A stretch of DNA of 15,928 nt from Bacteroidota bacterium (GCA_003567115.1 PXAP01000269.1:1-15928), one strand, 5' to 3'. Positions 6,050 through 12,765 are shown, counted from the stretch's first letter. Notes: generated by a model from the sequence alone, not told the origin. A program made the numbers and translations.

Positions 6050-8228
6050 ATGCAGGGTGATGCATCATATTAAAGGACGTATTCGGATTCATTGCGGGGC
6101 GCTTTATTATCTTAAAGAATACGAACAGGATATCCTTTCAAAGGTTGGAAAATTGTACTATGTCCGGCAGGTAAAAATATCCATAATAACAGGCAATATT
6201 CTTGTTCATTATGATCCGGGTGATATAAATCCTGATCTGATACCCGGGAATATCGAGGAGATTATTTCATTATTTTCTATCCCTGCCTATAAGCGGGAAC
6301 GGAAGGAGAAATCGCGAATTACGGTGAATGAGCGACGCCTGCAGGAAGAGCCTGTAAACAAGCTGCTGATTAATGTTATAGCAGGAGCGGGTTCACTGGT
6401 ATTCGCGCTTCTGACAAAAAAAGGAAAGGCCGGGTCCACTTCAATTCCGGAACGTCTGTTTGGATTCACCGCTTTGAGCAGTATCTCCTTATCAATGCCA
6501 ATTCTGAAAAGCGGATTTGAATCATTGCGGGAAAATGGCAAACCCAACGCAGATACTCTCAGTAGTGCAGCCATACTAGCAAGCCTTATTTCCGGAAATG
6601 GGATTTCAGCACTTACTATTATTCTCCTGGCCGACACGGCCGAACTTCTTACTGCCTACAGCATGAGCAAAACCCGTAAAGCTATAAGCGAAATGCTTTC
6701 CACGGGAGAAAAATATGTCTGGAAATTGCTTGATAATAAAAACCTCTTAAAAATTCCTGCAGACGACTTAAAAAAAGGTGACAGAATTGTGGTGCATACC
6801 GGTGAAATTATCAGCGTCGACGGTTATGTTGAAAAAGGATCATCCCTGGTAGATGAATCATCCATCACCGGCGAATTCATGCCTAAAGAGAGAAAGGTCA
6901 ATGACAAGGTCTTTGCCGGCAGCAGTGTAAAAAGCGGTACCATAACAGTTTTTGCTGAAAAAATAAAGGAGGAAACGGCTGCCGCCAAAATAATCCATAT
7001 GGTAGAGGAAGCATCCCAATACAAGGCACAGGTACAAAACATGGCCGACCGCTTTTCAGCCCAACTGATACCGCTGAATTTTGCCCTTGGCACTATTGTT
7101 TACCTTATTACCGGGAGTCCTGTAAGGGCTTTAAATATGCTGGTGATCGACTATTCGTGCGGAATCAGGCTGTCAACAGCTACTGCTCTTACCGCTGCCA
7201 TTTCGACGGGAGCCCGCAACGGCATCCTTATCAAAGGAAGCAATTACCTTGAAATGCTGGCTGAAACGGAAACCCTTATTTTTGACAAAACAGGTACTCT
7301 CACCGAAGGAAATCCGGAGGTAAAGTCAATTATTCCTCTTATGAAAGGTATTTCGGAAAAGGAACTGCTTTCACTGGCCGCAGCTGCTGAAGAAACCTCC
7401 ACACATCCGATTGCCCATTCCATTCTGAATGCGATGAAAGTCAGGGGCTACAGAGTCCCCAAACATACAGAGATAGAAGTATTCGTAGCCAAAGGTGTAA
7501 AAACCGAGGTAAAGCAACAAGTTATCAGGGTTGGTAATGCTAAATTTATGAAAGAAAGCAATATTCCTCTTGATGTTACTTCCCATGCAGTTTCCAAACT
7601 TATGCTCAGAGGGGAAAATTTCATTTATGTTGCAAAAGGAGATGTCATTGCCGGCATGATAGGCATTATGGATCCTTTGCGGGAGAACATGAAGAAATCT
7701 CTTAACAGGCTCAGGAACCTGCAAATTGATGACATAATATTGTTAACGGGAGATGTTGAGCAACAAGCTGAAATGGTGGCTTCACGAATGATGTTCGACC
7801 GTTTCGAATCAGAATTGCTGCCCGAAGATAAGGTAAAATTTGCACTGCGGCTGCAATCCAAAGGATACATGGTAGCAATGATCGGCGATGGTATCAATGA
7901 TGGACCCGCATTGGCATACGCGGATGTAGGCATTGCTCTTGGCAGCAAACGCACCGACCTTGCCGTGGAAGCAGCTGATATTACTATACAGAGTGACGAT
8001 CCCCTTACTATACCTGCTGTTATAAAACTGTCGCGAAACACAATGAGTATAATAAGGCAGAATTTTGCAACCTCTATAGGCGTTAACAGCATCGGACTGG
8101 TCCTTGGAGCAATGGGGGTGCTTCCGGTCTTTTGGGGCGCCTTTTTGCACAATATGACAACATTGGCTGTAGTCTCCAACTCGCTGCGGCTTTTCTTTTT
8201 TAACATGAATAAAAACAAACTGAACTAG
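6012..8228 (+). CDS. P1B-type metal ATPase with N-terminal HMA2 domain (FezB/P1B-6-like)
   Basis: This 738-residue integral membrane pump moves a metal ion across a membrane using ATP through an aspartyl-phosphate intermediate. In order, it has an HMA2-like domain (about residues 11-80; HHIKGR at 18-23, no CxxC), helices from about 115, an actuator domain with TGE at 286-288, the metal-site helix VIDYSCGIRLST with Cys383, the phosphorylated Asp425 in DKTGTLTEG, the HP pair His465-Pro466, GDGINDGP at 625-632, and the C-terminal helix pair with HNMTTLAVVSNSLRL. All catalytic motifs are intact. YSCG replaces the CPC/CPx motif of copper and zinc pumps; I recall SC(A/G)-type motifs as typical of P1B-6, the group of ferrosome FezB. 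ATG 6012 keeps the whole HMA2 strand; ATG 6060 (just after the upstream stop) would trim it. The next gene starts 2 bases after the stop. The substrate is probably iron (inference). Confidence 0.85.
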   Translation: MRWRNPTGGPLLKCRVMHHIKGRIRIHCGALYYLKEYEQDILSKVGKLYYVRQVKISIITGNILVHYDPGDINPDLIPGNIEEIISLFSIPAYKRERKEKSRITVNERRLQEEPVNKLLINVIAGAGSLVFALLTKKGKAGSTSIPERLFGFTALSSISLSMPILKSGFESLRENGKPNADTLSSAAILASLISGNGISALTIILLADTAELLTAYSMSKTRKAISEMLSTGEKYVWKLLDNKNLLKIPADDLKKGDRIVVHTGEIISVDGYVEKGSSLVDESSITGEFMPKERKVNDKVFAGSSVKSGTITVFAEKIKEETAAAKIIHMVEEASQYKAQVQNMADRFSAQLIPLNFALGTIVYLITGSPVRALNMLVIDYSCGIRLSTATALTAAISTGARNGILIKGSNYLEMLAETETLIFDKTGTLTEGNPEVKSIIPLMKGISEKELLSLAAAAEETSTHPIAHSILNAMKVRGYRVPKHTEIEVFVAKGVKTEVKQQVIRVGNAKFMKESNIPLDVTSHAVSKLMLRGENFIYVAKGDVIAGMIGIMDPLRENMKKSLNRLRNLQIDDIILLTGDVEQQAEMVASRMMFDRFESELLPEDKVKFALRLQSKGYMVAMIGDGINDGPALAYADVGIALGSKRTDLAVEAADITIQSDDPLTIPAVIKLSRNTMSIIRQNFATSIGVNSIGLVLGAMGVLPVFWGAFLHNMTTLAVVSNSLRLFFFNMNKNKLN

Positions 8229-8230
8229 CC

Positions 8231-9058
8231 ATGAAATTATCGATCCGCGTTTTACATACATTGCCGGGCAGAGTTCGTATCAGATTTTCCAGGCCTTTGC
8301 ATACACCGGAAAAACTCAAGGATCTTGTGATGGAGCATGAAGGAATTTATTCGATGCACTATTCTCCTGTTACCTCGGCTATGCTGGTGAAATATGATAA
8401 TCAGCTTGTGGAGCTTCAGGAGATCATGATACGCACTTCCGTAGCTTATTCCATAGAAAATAACATGCTCCCTGTAATTCTGTCTCAAAAGGCAGATCAT
8501 AATTTCATTACCCCAAAAGGGATCATTTCAGGTATTAGCATTATCTCTTCCGCATTTACATATATCATTGCCCCGGGTTCCCATTTCAGAAAAGCCCTGG
8601 ATTGGATAGGTGCAATTACGACTTCAGCGGCAGTATTTGAGCATGCAGGTTATGATTATCGTAAAAAAGGAAGCGTTGATCCGGAAGTTTTGTCACTGGT
8701 ATTCCTTGTTAACCGGGCCATATCAGGCAGGAATTTGCTGTTGCCATCAGCGCTTACCTGGATCATTACATTCGGAAGGCACTTCACACCGCAGGAAGGA
8801 GAAGGTATACTACTTAAAATAAATAAAACCAAGGATGGGGAAAAACAATCATATTATGAGGTCAACGTAGCCAAGCTTGACACAAAAGGCAATTACATGG
8901 ATTTTCTGAATATAATTGCTGAAAAATTGTTATCTTCGGAAACCGGTTTTGATAATACAATTTTTGACCAATCCAAAAGTCTTCTGAAAAAGCATCATAA
9001 ATCACTCGAAGGCATTGGTGATAAAGCAGATGGAATAGTCTTAAATTTTAATCAATAA
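8231..9058 (+). CDS. HMA2-domain membrane protein of the P1B locus
   Basis: This 275-residue protein starts two bases after the ATPase stop. Residues about 1-75 form an HMA2-like domain with IRVLHTLPGRVRIRF (His9, Pro12, Gly13, Arg14) and the closing strand MLVKYDN. Residues about 92-185 are hydrophobic, with three to four predicted helices (GIISGISIISSAFTYII, IGAITTSAAVF, DPEVLSLVFLVN, LLLPSALTWIITFGRHF). About 90 polar residues follow. The membrane part resembles the early helices of a metal ATPase, but there is no TGE, DKTGT or GDGxND, so it cannot hydrolyse ATP by that mechanism. It is probably a membrane partner or structural component of the pump (inference). The next gene follows after 5 bases. 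I do not assign a fez letter. Confidence 0.7.
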   Translation: MKLSIRVLHTLPGRVRIRFSRPLHTPEKLKDLVMEHEGIYSMHYSPVTSAMLVKYDNQLVELQEIMIRTSVAYSIENNMLPVILSQKADHNFITPKGIISGISIISSAFTYIIAPGSHFRKALDWIGAITTSAAVFEHAGYDYRKKGSVDPEVLSLVFLVNRAISGRNLLLPSALTWIITFGRHFTPQEGEGILLKINKTKDGEKQSYYEVNVAKLDTKGNYMDFLNIIAEKLLSSETGFDNTIFDQSKSLLKKHHKSLEGIGDKADGIVLNFNQ

Positions 9059-9063
9059 AAATT

Positions 9064-9321
9064 ATGAAATCAGGTGGAAATTTAATTACAGGGATCCTTA
9101 TAGGTGTCGGTCTTTCCGCAGCAGCCTATTATTATTACATGAATAATAAAAACAAGGTTGATGATTTTTTACGCAGTCAGGGCATCACCCTGCCCGAACC
9201 TATTTCTACAAAGGATTATGCCAATATGAGCCTGGAAGAGCTGGTAAGCACCAAAGAGCAAATTGAAGACCTTATTGCTGAAACGGAACATAAAATGAGT
9301 GAAGCCGGTAAAACCAAATAA
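9064..9321 (+). CDS. Small single-pass membrane protein with GxxxG helix
   Basis: This 85-residue protein is the last gene of the tight four-gene run. One hydrophobic helix (about residues 7-26, ITGILIGVGLSAAAYYYYM) contains small-residue spacing of the GxxxG type (Gly10, Gly14, Gly16) and ends in four consecutive-type tyrosines. The remaining 58 residues are polar, with a C-terminal charged helix likely to be a short coiled coil (NMSLEELVSTKEQIEDLIAETEHKM). The layout resembles small YtxH-like proteins, but I do not recognise a named family. It starts five bases after the previous stop, so it is almost certainly co-expressed with the ATPase. A role in membrane shaping or in organising the HMA2 proteins is possible but speculative. 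Confidence 0.7.
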   Translation: MKSGGNLITGILIGVGLSAAAYYYYMNNKNKVDDFLRSQGITLPEPISTKDYANMSLEELVSTKEQIEDLIAETEHKMSEAGKTK

Positions 9322-9334
9322 TCAACCCGCAAAA

Positions 9335-9418
9335 GCTGAACATCAAAATCAGCGTTAATATCTTAACACTCCTTATCTAAATCCGGAATGTTCGGAGAAA
9401 TTCTGCATTAACAGAATT
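9335..9418 (+). terminator. Two stem-loops after the P1B operon
   Basis: GCTGA/TCAGC (9335-9353, nine-base loop) is followed by a perfect 7-bp hairpin, AATTCTG-cattaa-CAGAATT (9399-9418). Neither has a clear U-tract. They may end the operon transcript or protect its 3' end. Confidence 0.3.
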
Positions 9419-9442
9419 CAGGGATGGCTGTTGTCATATAAT

Positions 9443-9509
9443 AAGTTAGAGTATTATAACTTTTTATTTTTAGTTATCTAAATTAAATTTTATATTTATT
9501 ATAACTTTG
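9443..9509 (+). promoter_or_regulatory. Promoter and operator-like palindromes of the ZIP-DtxR genes
   Basis: TAACTTTG at 9502-9509 is a full TAnnTTTG match, 23 bases before the GTG start. No TTG is present at -33. Instead TTTAG-ttat-CTAAA (9469-9482) sits at that position, and AAGTTA/TAACTT (9443-9462) lies further upstream. An 11-base direct repeat, ATTATAACTTT, occurs at 9453-9463 and 9498-9508. A site for the neighbouring DtxR-family protein is likely here (inference). Confidence 0.45.
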
Positions 9510-9532
9510 TATAAAAACGTATATCTCCTCCG

Positions 9533-10348
9533 GTGATAACAGATAATTTATTTGATTATAATCCTGTTTTTCTCGCTCTTATAGCCACTATATTCACCTG
9601 GTTAACAACTGCAGCAGGTGCATCCATGGTATTCTTTTTTCTGAATCCCAATAAAAAACTACTTAATTCCATGTTAGGGTTTGCCGCAGGTGTAATGATA
9701 GCTGCAAGCTTCTGGTCCCTTTTAGACCCGGCAATAAAAATGGCAGAATCAGGCAAGCTGGCATCATGGATCCCGGCAGTTATTGGTTTCCTTGCAGGAG
9801 GAGCATTTGTGATGCTCCTTGACATGGCACTGCCCCTCATATATAAAAAAATGGTTATAGATAAAAAAACGGGAACCAGGACATCCTGGCAAAGAAGTGT
9901 GCTTCTGGTATTTGCCATAACATTACACAATATACCCGAAGGCCTGGCTATAGGTGTTGCCTTTGGTGCACTCTCCACCAACCCTGATCCGGCTTTACTT
10001 GCTGGTGCACTGACTTTATCAATTGGTATCGGAATACAAAACATTCCTGAAGGAGCAGCTGTTTCCATTCCCCTGCGGCGTGAAGGTTTTTCCAGACTAA
10101 AAGCTTTTCATTACGGACAATTATCGGGTATCGTAGAGCCGATGGCTGGTTTGACAGGTGCTTATCTGGTTATTATTATGACTCCCTTATTGCCTTATGC
10201 TTTATCTTTTGCAGCAGGGGCGATGATATTTGTAGTAATAAAAGAATTAATACCTGAATCCCAGTTCGGAATAGAAACCGAATATTCAACCATTGGAGCC
10301 ATGCTGGGGTTTGCTGTCATGATGGGACTGGATGTAGCATTGGGATAA
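9533..10348 (+). CDS. ZIP-family divalent metal transporter (GufA/ZupT-like)
   Basis: This 271-residue membrane protein has about eight helices. ZIP proteins carry Fe2+, Zn2+ or Mn2+ into the cytoplasm. The two metal-site motifs are clear: HNIPEG at residues 132-137 in helix 4 and QNIPEG at 169-174 in helix 5. Helix 5 carries Gln in place of the usual His/Glu, a variation seen in GufA-type members. The conserved DPAIK and VIKELIPES segments also fit that group. The only possible start is GTG 9533, because an in-frame stop lies at 9512-9514; the leader would be about 17 bases. It is followed after 71 bases by the DtxR-family gene, an arrangement that suggests regulated metal uptake. The metal cannot be fixed from sequence; iron or manganese fits the context. 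Confidence 0.9.
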   Translation: MITDNLFDYNPVFLALIATIFTWLTTAAGASMVFFFLNPNKKLLNSMLGFAAGVMIAASFWSLLDPAIKMAESGKLASWIPAVIGFLAGGAFVMLLDMALPLIYKKMVIDKKTGTRTSWQRSVLLVFAITLHNIPEGLAIGVAFGALSTNPDPALLAGALTLSIGIGIQNIPEGAAVSIPLRREGFSRLKAFHYGQLSGIVEPMAGLTGAYLVIIMTPLLPYALSFAAGAMIFVVIKELIPESQFGIETEYSTIGAMLGFAVMMGLDVALG

Positions 10349-10419
10349 AATAATTGGTTCTGAATTTCATATCGTTAGCTGATACATGGTTATAATAATT
10401 TTATTTACATAAGGAGTTT

Positions 10420-11076
10420 ATGCTGACAATAACAGAGGAAAATTATCTTAAAACCATATTTCTGCTTAGCAATACTGAGGCAGAGATAAATATGGCAGAT
10501 TTGAGCAGGAGACTAAATGTAAGTGCCCCCACGGTTAACAGCATGGTAAAAAAGCTCTGTGAAAAGGGATATATTCTTTACGAAAAGTACCAGCCGATAA
10601 TTATCACAGAGCAAGGTAAAAAAAACGCTAAAGGAATTATCAGACGGCACAGGCTAACAGAAATGTTTTTGGTAGAAAAAATGGGTTTTAAATGGGGAAA
10701 TGTACACGAAATAGCAGAACAGATAGAACATATCAAATCTCCCGTTTTCTTTGACCGCATGGAAGAGCTGCTGGAATTTCCCATGTTTGATCCCCACGGT
10801 TCGCCCATACCTGACAAGCAGGGAAAGATTACCGAACGAAAATTGAAAAAACTCAGCGATTGTAAAAAAGAAGATACCGTAAAGCTTACTGCTCTTGGTT
10901 TTACTTCAAAAAGATTTTTAGACTTTCTTAGCAAACGTCAATTGTGCCTGGGATTAACAATCAAGGTAATTGATATTGAAAGCTTCGACGGCAGCATGAC
11001 CGTTAGCTACAAAAACCATGAAAATGAAGTACTAAGTAAAACAGCCTGTGAGAGGCTTTTGGTGGAGAAAGGTTAA
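10420..11076 (+). CDS. DtxR/MntR-family metal-dependent transcriptional regulator
   Basis: This 218-residue cytoplasmic repressor has three domains: a winged helix-turn-helix (about 1-65, recognition helix SAPTVNSMVKKL), a metal-binding and dimerisation domain (about 66-140) and a C-terminal FeoA/SH3-like domain (about 148-215), as in full-length DtxR. Aligned to DtxR, the ligands are His77, Glu81, His96, Glu100, Glu103 and His104. The DtxR Cys102 is replaced by Glu (as in MntR-type proteins), and Met10 corresponds to Asn8, so metal choice between Fe2+ and Mn2+ is open. An unusual Shine-Dalgarno-like AAGGAG at 10411-10416 lies three bases before the ATG. It probably controls the ZIP gene and perhaps the P1B locus, through the palindromes upstream (inference). 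Confidence 0.93.
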   Translation: MLTITEENYLKTIFLLSNTEAEINMADLSRRLNVSAPTVNSMVKKLCEKGYILYEKYQPIIITEQGKKNAKGIIRRHRLTEMFLVEKMGFKWGNVHEIAEQIEHIKSPVFFDRMEELLEFPMFDPHGSPIPDKQGKITERKLKKLSDCKKEDTVKLTALGFTSKRFLDFLSKRQLCLGLTIKVIDIESFDGSMTVSYKNHENEVLSKTACERLLVEKG

Positions 11077-11152
11077 TGTATTACATTTTTTATCAAACAT
11101 TACAGCCGGAACAGTTTTTACATGATCACTCCTCTGCTAAAGGTCAATCTGT

Positions 11153-11284
11153 TCACCTCAGGATAAGGTTTCCCGAAACAACGGATGTGGCCCATATTTC
11201 ACCTCTATTGAAATCGAGATAAATGACATATAATACCATGTCACAGGCAGTAGCAGCAACTAACTGTACCTGGTTGCCATACAT
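11153..11284 (-). pseudogene. Short protein-like frame, possible gene remnant
   Basis: An ATG-initiated frame of 43 codons reads with a protein-like composition, starting MYGNQVQLVAATACDMVLY and ending near GEIWATSVVSGNLILR. It contains a hydrophobic stretch followed by a polar end. It has no recognised family, no ribosome-binding site and no operon partner. It may be a remnant of a larger gene, a small protein or chance. Confidence 0.25.
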
Positions 11285-11365
11285 AATCAATCATTGCCAT
11301 ACCTTCCTGCAAGTTTTTGGTTTCATGATATTAAATAACAATCAGGAAAAAATAAAGTTATAATA

Positions 11366-11448
11366 TTATAATGATGGCTCACAATACGCTTCGCGTGACG
11401 GTGGCTTCGTGCTTCGCACATCCGCCCCCTATTGCGAGCCCGTTATAA
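11366..11448. repeat. GC-rich multi-hairpin palindromic element (REP/MITE-like)
   Basis: This 83-base element has much higher GC than its surroundings. The outer stem pairs TTATAATG (11366-11373) with the CGTTATAA side (11441-11448). After a 2-base bulge, GGCTCACAATA (11376-11386) pairs with TATTGCGAGCC (11430-11440) with one mismatch. Inside are ACGC-TTC-GCGT (11386-11396) and a GGTGG/CCGCC stem (11100s: 11400-11404 with 11422-11426) enclosing GTGC-TTC-GCAC (11409-11419). The hexamer GCTTCG occurs three times. TTATAA at both ends could be a target-site duplication. Confidence 0.55.
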
Positions 11449-11467
11449 ACCATTTACTCCTAAAAAT

Positions 11468-11737
11468 ATGAAAGATCTATTTCCCATAGATGTGGAATGT
11501 TATTCCGGCTATAAAGCAGATCAACGCCCAAAATGCTTTTACCTGAATAATATGAAAATCGATATCAAAGAGATAATTGACCAGTGGAACGAGGCGGGCA
11601 GAAATTATGATTCTCCGGTTTCTGATTACTTTAAAGTGCGAACACCGGATGATAAACAATTTATTTTAAAACATGAAATTGACCATGACAGGTGGTATTT
11701 ATGGATAAAAGGAGAAAGCCTGAATCTGTTCGATTAA
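11468..11737 (+). CDS. Small conserved hypothetical protein
   Basis: I place the start at ATG 11468, giving 89 residues beginning MKDLFPIDVECYSGYKAD. A GTG or other start further up would run into the hairpin element and add residues that do not look conserved. The sequence has the pattern ECYSGYKADQRPKCF, then KIDIKEIIDQWNE, DYFKVRTPDD, and an ending FILKHEIDHDRWYLWIKGE. I recall similar small cytoplasmic proteins of unknown function in many bacteria, built from a short beta-rich fold. There is no signal peptide or membrane segment. The gene stands alone between two non-coding regions, and the hairpin element ends 19 bases before its start codon and may affect its expression. Confidence 0.7.
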   Translation: MKDLFPIDVECYSGYKADQRPKCFYLNNMKIDIKEIIDQWNEAGRNYDSPVSDYFKVRTPDDKQFILKHEIDHDRWYLWIKGESLNLFD

Positions 11738-12216
11738 AACTGTTACATAACTCACTGATCCGCCCCCCTAAAAAAAAGTCTGTCATTGAAACCCTAAAAG
11801 TGTTGCTTTTCCACAGAAATCAGGATAATTGGTGAAATATTCCCCATAACTAAAGTGTTTTTGCAAGATGAGTCTCCTTACCTCATAACACCTGTTATCA
11901 GTTTGTATTTCAACACAAAGGAATTCTCCGGCATACAATTTTTCTGATTTTGGCACATTTTTTTCAATAGGTTTATCATATCGGTTAATGATTAAAAAAT
12001 CATGAAAAACAATCCTGTGACCATGAAATTAAGGGAGGCCTGTATAAATTATATAAAATTTATCTGTCTGAATAAAAATTTCTCTATTTTTATAGAAAAC
12101 CAAATGAACTACCCCGGGCAGAGTCCCGAAGTATCATATGGATTTTTCCCCGGAAAACCGGCTCATTAAACTATATTATAAATAATTACATGTTTTATTA
12201 ATTAAACAAAATAACT
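11738..12216. other. Intergenic region of 479 bases
   Basis: No gene is accepted on the plus strand. The minus strand at 11783-12028 carries an 81-codon protein-like frame without an ATG, listed separately. The right part (about 12030-12216) is AT-rich; I see no TAnnTTTG promoter for the CsbD-like gene and no repeat. Confidence 0.5.
11783..12028 (-). pseudogene. Protein-like open frame without start, probable gene remnant
   Basis: On the minus strand a frame is open for 81 codons between stops (TAA at 12031-12029, TGA at 11785-11783). It reads like real protein, rich in aromatic and charged residues (for example NRYDKPIEKNVPKSEKLYAGE and QKHFSYGEYFTNYPDFCGKA, quoted in part). It has no ATG; the first GTG is at about codon 25. 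An ATG GTC frame starts just inside its 5' end in another register, so a frameshift near 12020 could have detached the start. The family is not recognised. It may be a decayed gene or a GTG-started protein of 57 residues. Confidence 0.35.
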
Positions 12217-12402
12217 ATGGATAAATTGGAATTTAAAGGTACATGGAACCAGGTAAAAGGTAAGCTGAAACAAAAATACGCCCAACTTACCGATGATGAC
12301 CTGAAATACAGTGAAGGCAAGGGTGAAGAACTGTTGGGAAAACTGCAAAAAAGACTTGGCAAAGGTCGTGAAGAAGTGATTAAAATAATAAAATCCCTCT
12401 GA
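12217..12402 (+). CDS. CsbD-like stress-response protein
   Basis: This 61-residue, highly charged and soluble protein is of normal length for the CsbD family. The family pattern is plain: LEFKGTWNQVKGKLKQKYAQLTDDDL at the start, then EGKGEELLGKLQKRLGKGREE (quoted in overlapping parts). CsbD-type proteins are general-stress proteins; the Bacillus member is under sigma-B, and the biochemical role is unknown. The start ATG 12217 matches the family N-terminus. It is followed by GC-rich hairpins and, after 130 bases, by a small membrane protein that may share a stress role (inference). Confidence 0.85.
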   Translation: MDKLEFKGTWNQVKGKLKQKYAQLTDDDLKYSEGKGEELLGKLQKRLGKGREEVIKIIKSL

Positions 12403-12440
12403 TGTTCATGCCTTTCGGGCAAAGCCCCGCCAGGACATGA

Positions 12441-12466
12441 CCACGACCTAAGGACGTGGATTTTAA
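12441..12466 (+). terminator. Hairpin after the CsbD-like gene
   Basis: CCACG (12441-12445) pairs with CGTGG (12455-12459), with an inner CCT/AGG, followed by ATTTTAA. It is a plausible weak intrinsic terminator. GGGC-AAA-GCCC lies just upstream at 12417-12427. Confidence 0.4.
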
Positions 12467-12532
12467 TAACATTAAACTAAAAAATGATTACTAAGTAATC
12501 TGGCTTAATTCAACCTCATAATATCAGTAATT

Positions 12533-12742
12533 ATGAAAATAGCAGGCATAATCCTTGTTATAGCAGGAATATTTATTTTAATATTCACTGGTATATCTTT
12601 TAAACAAGAAGAAACCGTTTTAGACGTAAATGATTATGAAATAACACGGGAAGAGGAGAAAGAAATAACCTGGCCACGGTGGGTTGGCGGAGTGGTAGTG
12701 GCTGCAGGTGTGGTAGTGTACATTGCCGGCCGGAAAAGATAA
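12533..12742 (+). CDS. Small two-helix membrane protein
   Basis: This 69-residue protein has two predicted transmembrane helices: IAGIILVIAGIFILIFTGI (residues 3-21) and GGVVVAAGVVVYIAG (about 52-66). A polar loop between them contains acidic and basic residues (YEITREEEKEITWP). The tail GRKR is positively charged, so both ends are likely cytoplasmic. It resembles DUF3185-type small membrane proteins in layout, but that match is from memory. No function is known. The stop codon lies inside the loop of the hairpin that ends the transcript, and the gene converges with the AI-2E-family gene 7 bases away. Confidence 0.65.
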   Translation: MKIAGIILVIAGIFILIFTGISFKQEETVLDVNDYEITREEEKEITWPRWVGGVVVAAGVVVYIAGRKR

Positions 12743-12765
12743 ATGCCGGCTATTTATTCTCTTTT
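12725..12765 (+). terminator. Terminator hairpin between convergent genes
   Basis: GCCGGC (12725-12730) and GCCGGC (12745-12750) form a 6-bp GC stem around a 14-base loop, followed by a T-rich tract (TATTTATTCTCTTTTC). It overlaps the end of the small membrane protein gene and touches the last codon of the AI-2E-family gene. Confidence 0.5.

Larger units (their letters stand above)
11077..11467. other. Intergenic region with coding remnant and hairpin element
   Basis: These 391 bases follow the regulator gene. No gene is open on the plus strand. The minus strand holds a short protein-like frame, and the right end holds the GC-rich multi-hairpin element; both are listed separately. No clear terminator with a U-tract follows the regulator. 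Confidence 0.55.

Noticed and set aside
7625..8261. Long minus-strand frames opposite the ATPase
   Set aside because: They are shadows of the ATPase gene, which has all catalytic motifs in the plus frame.
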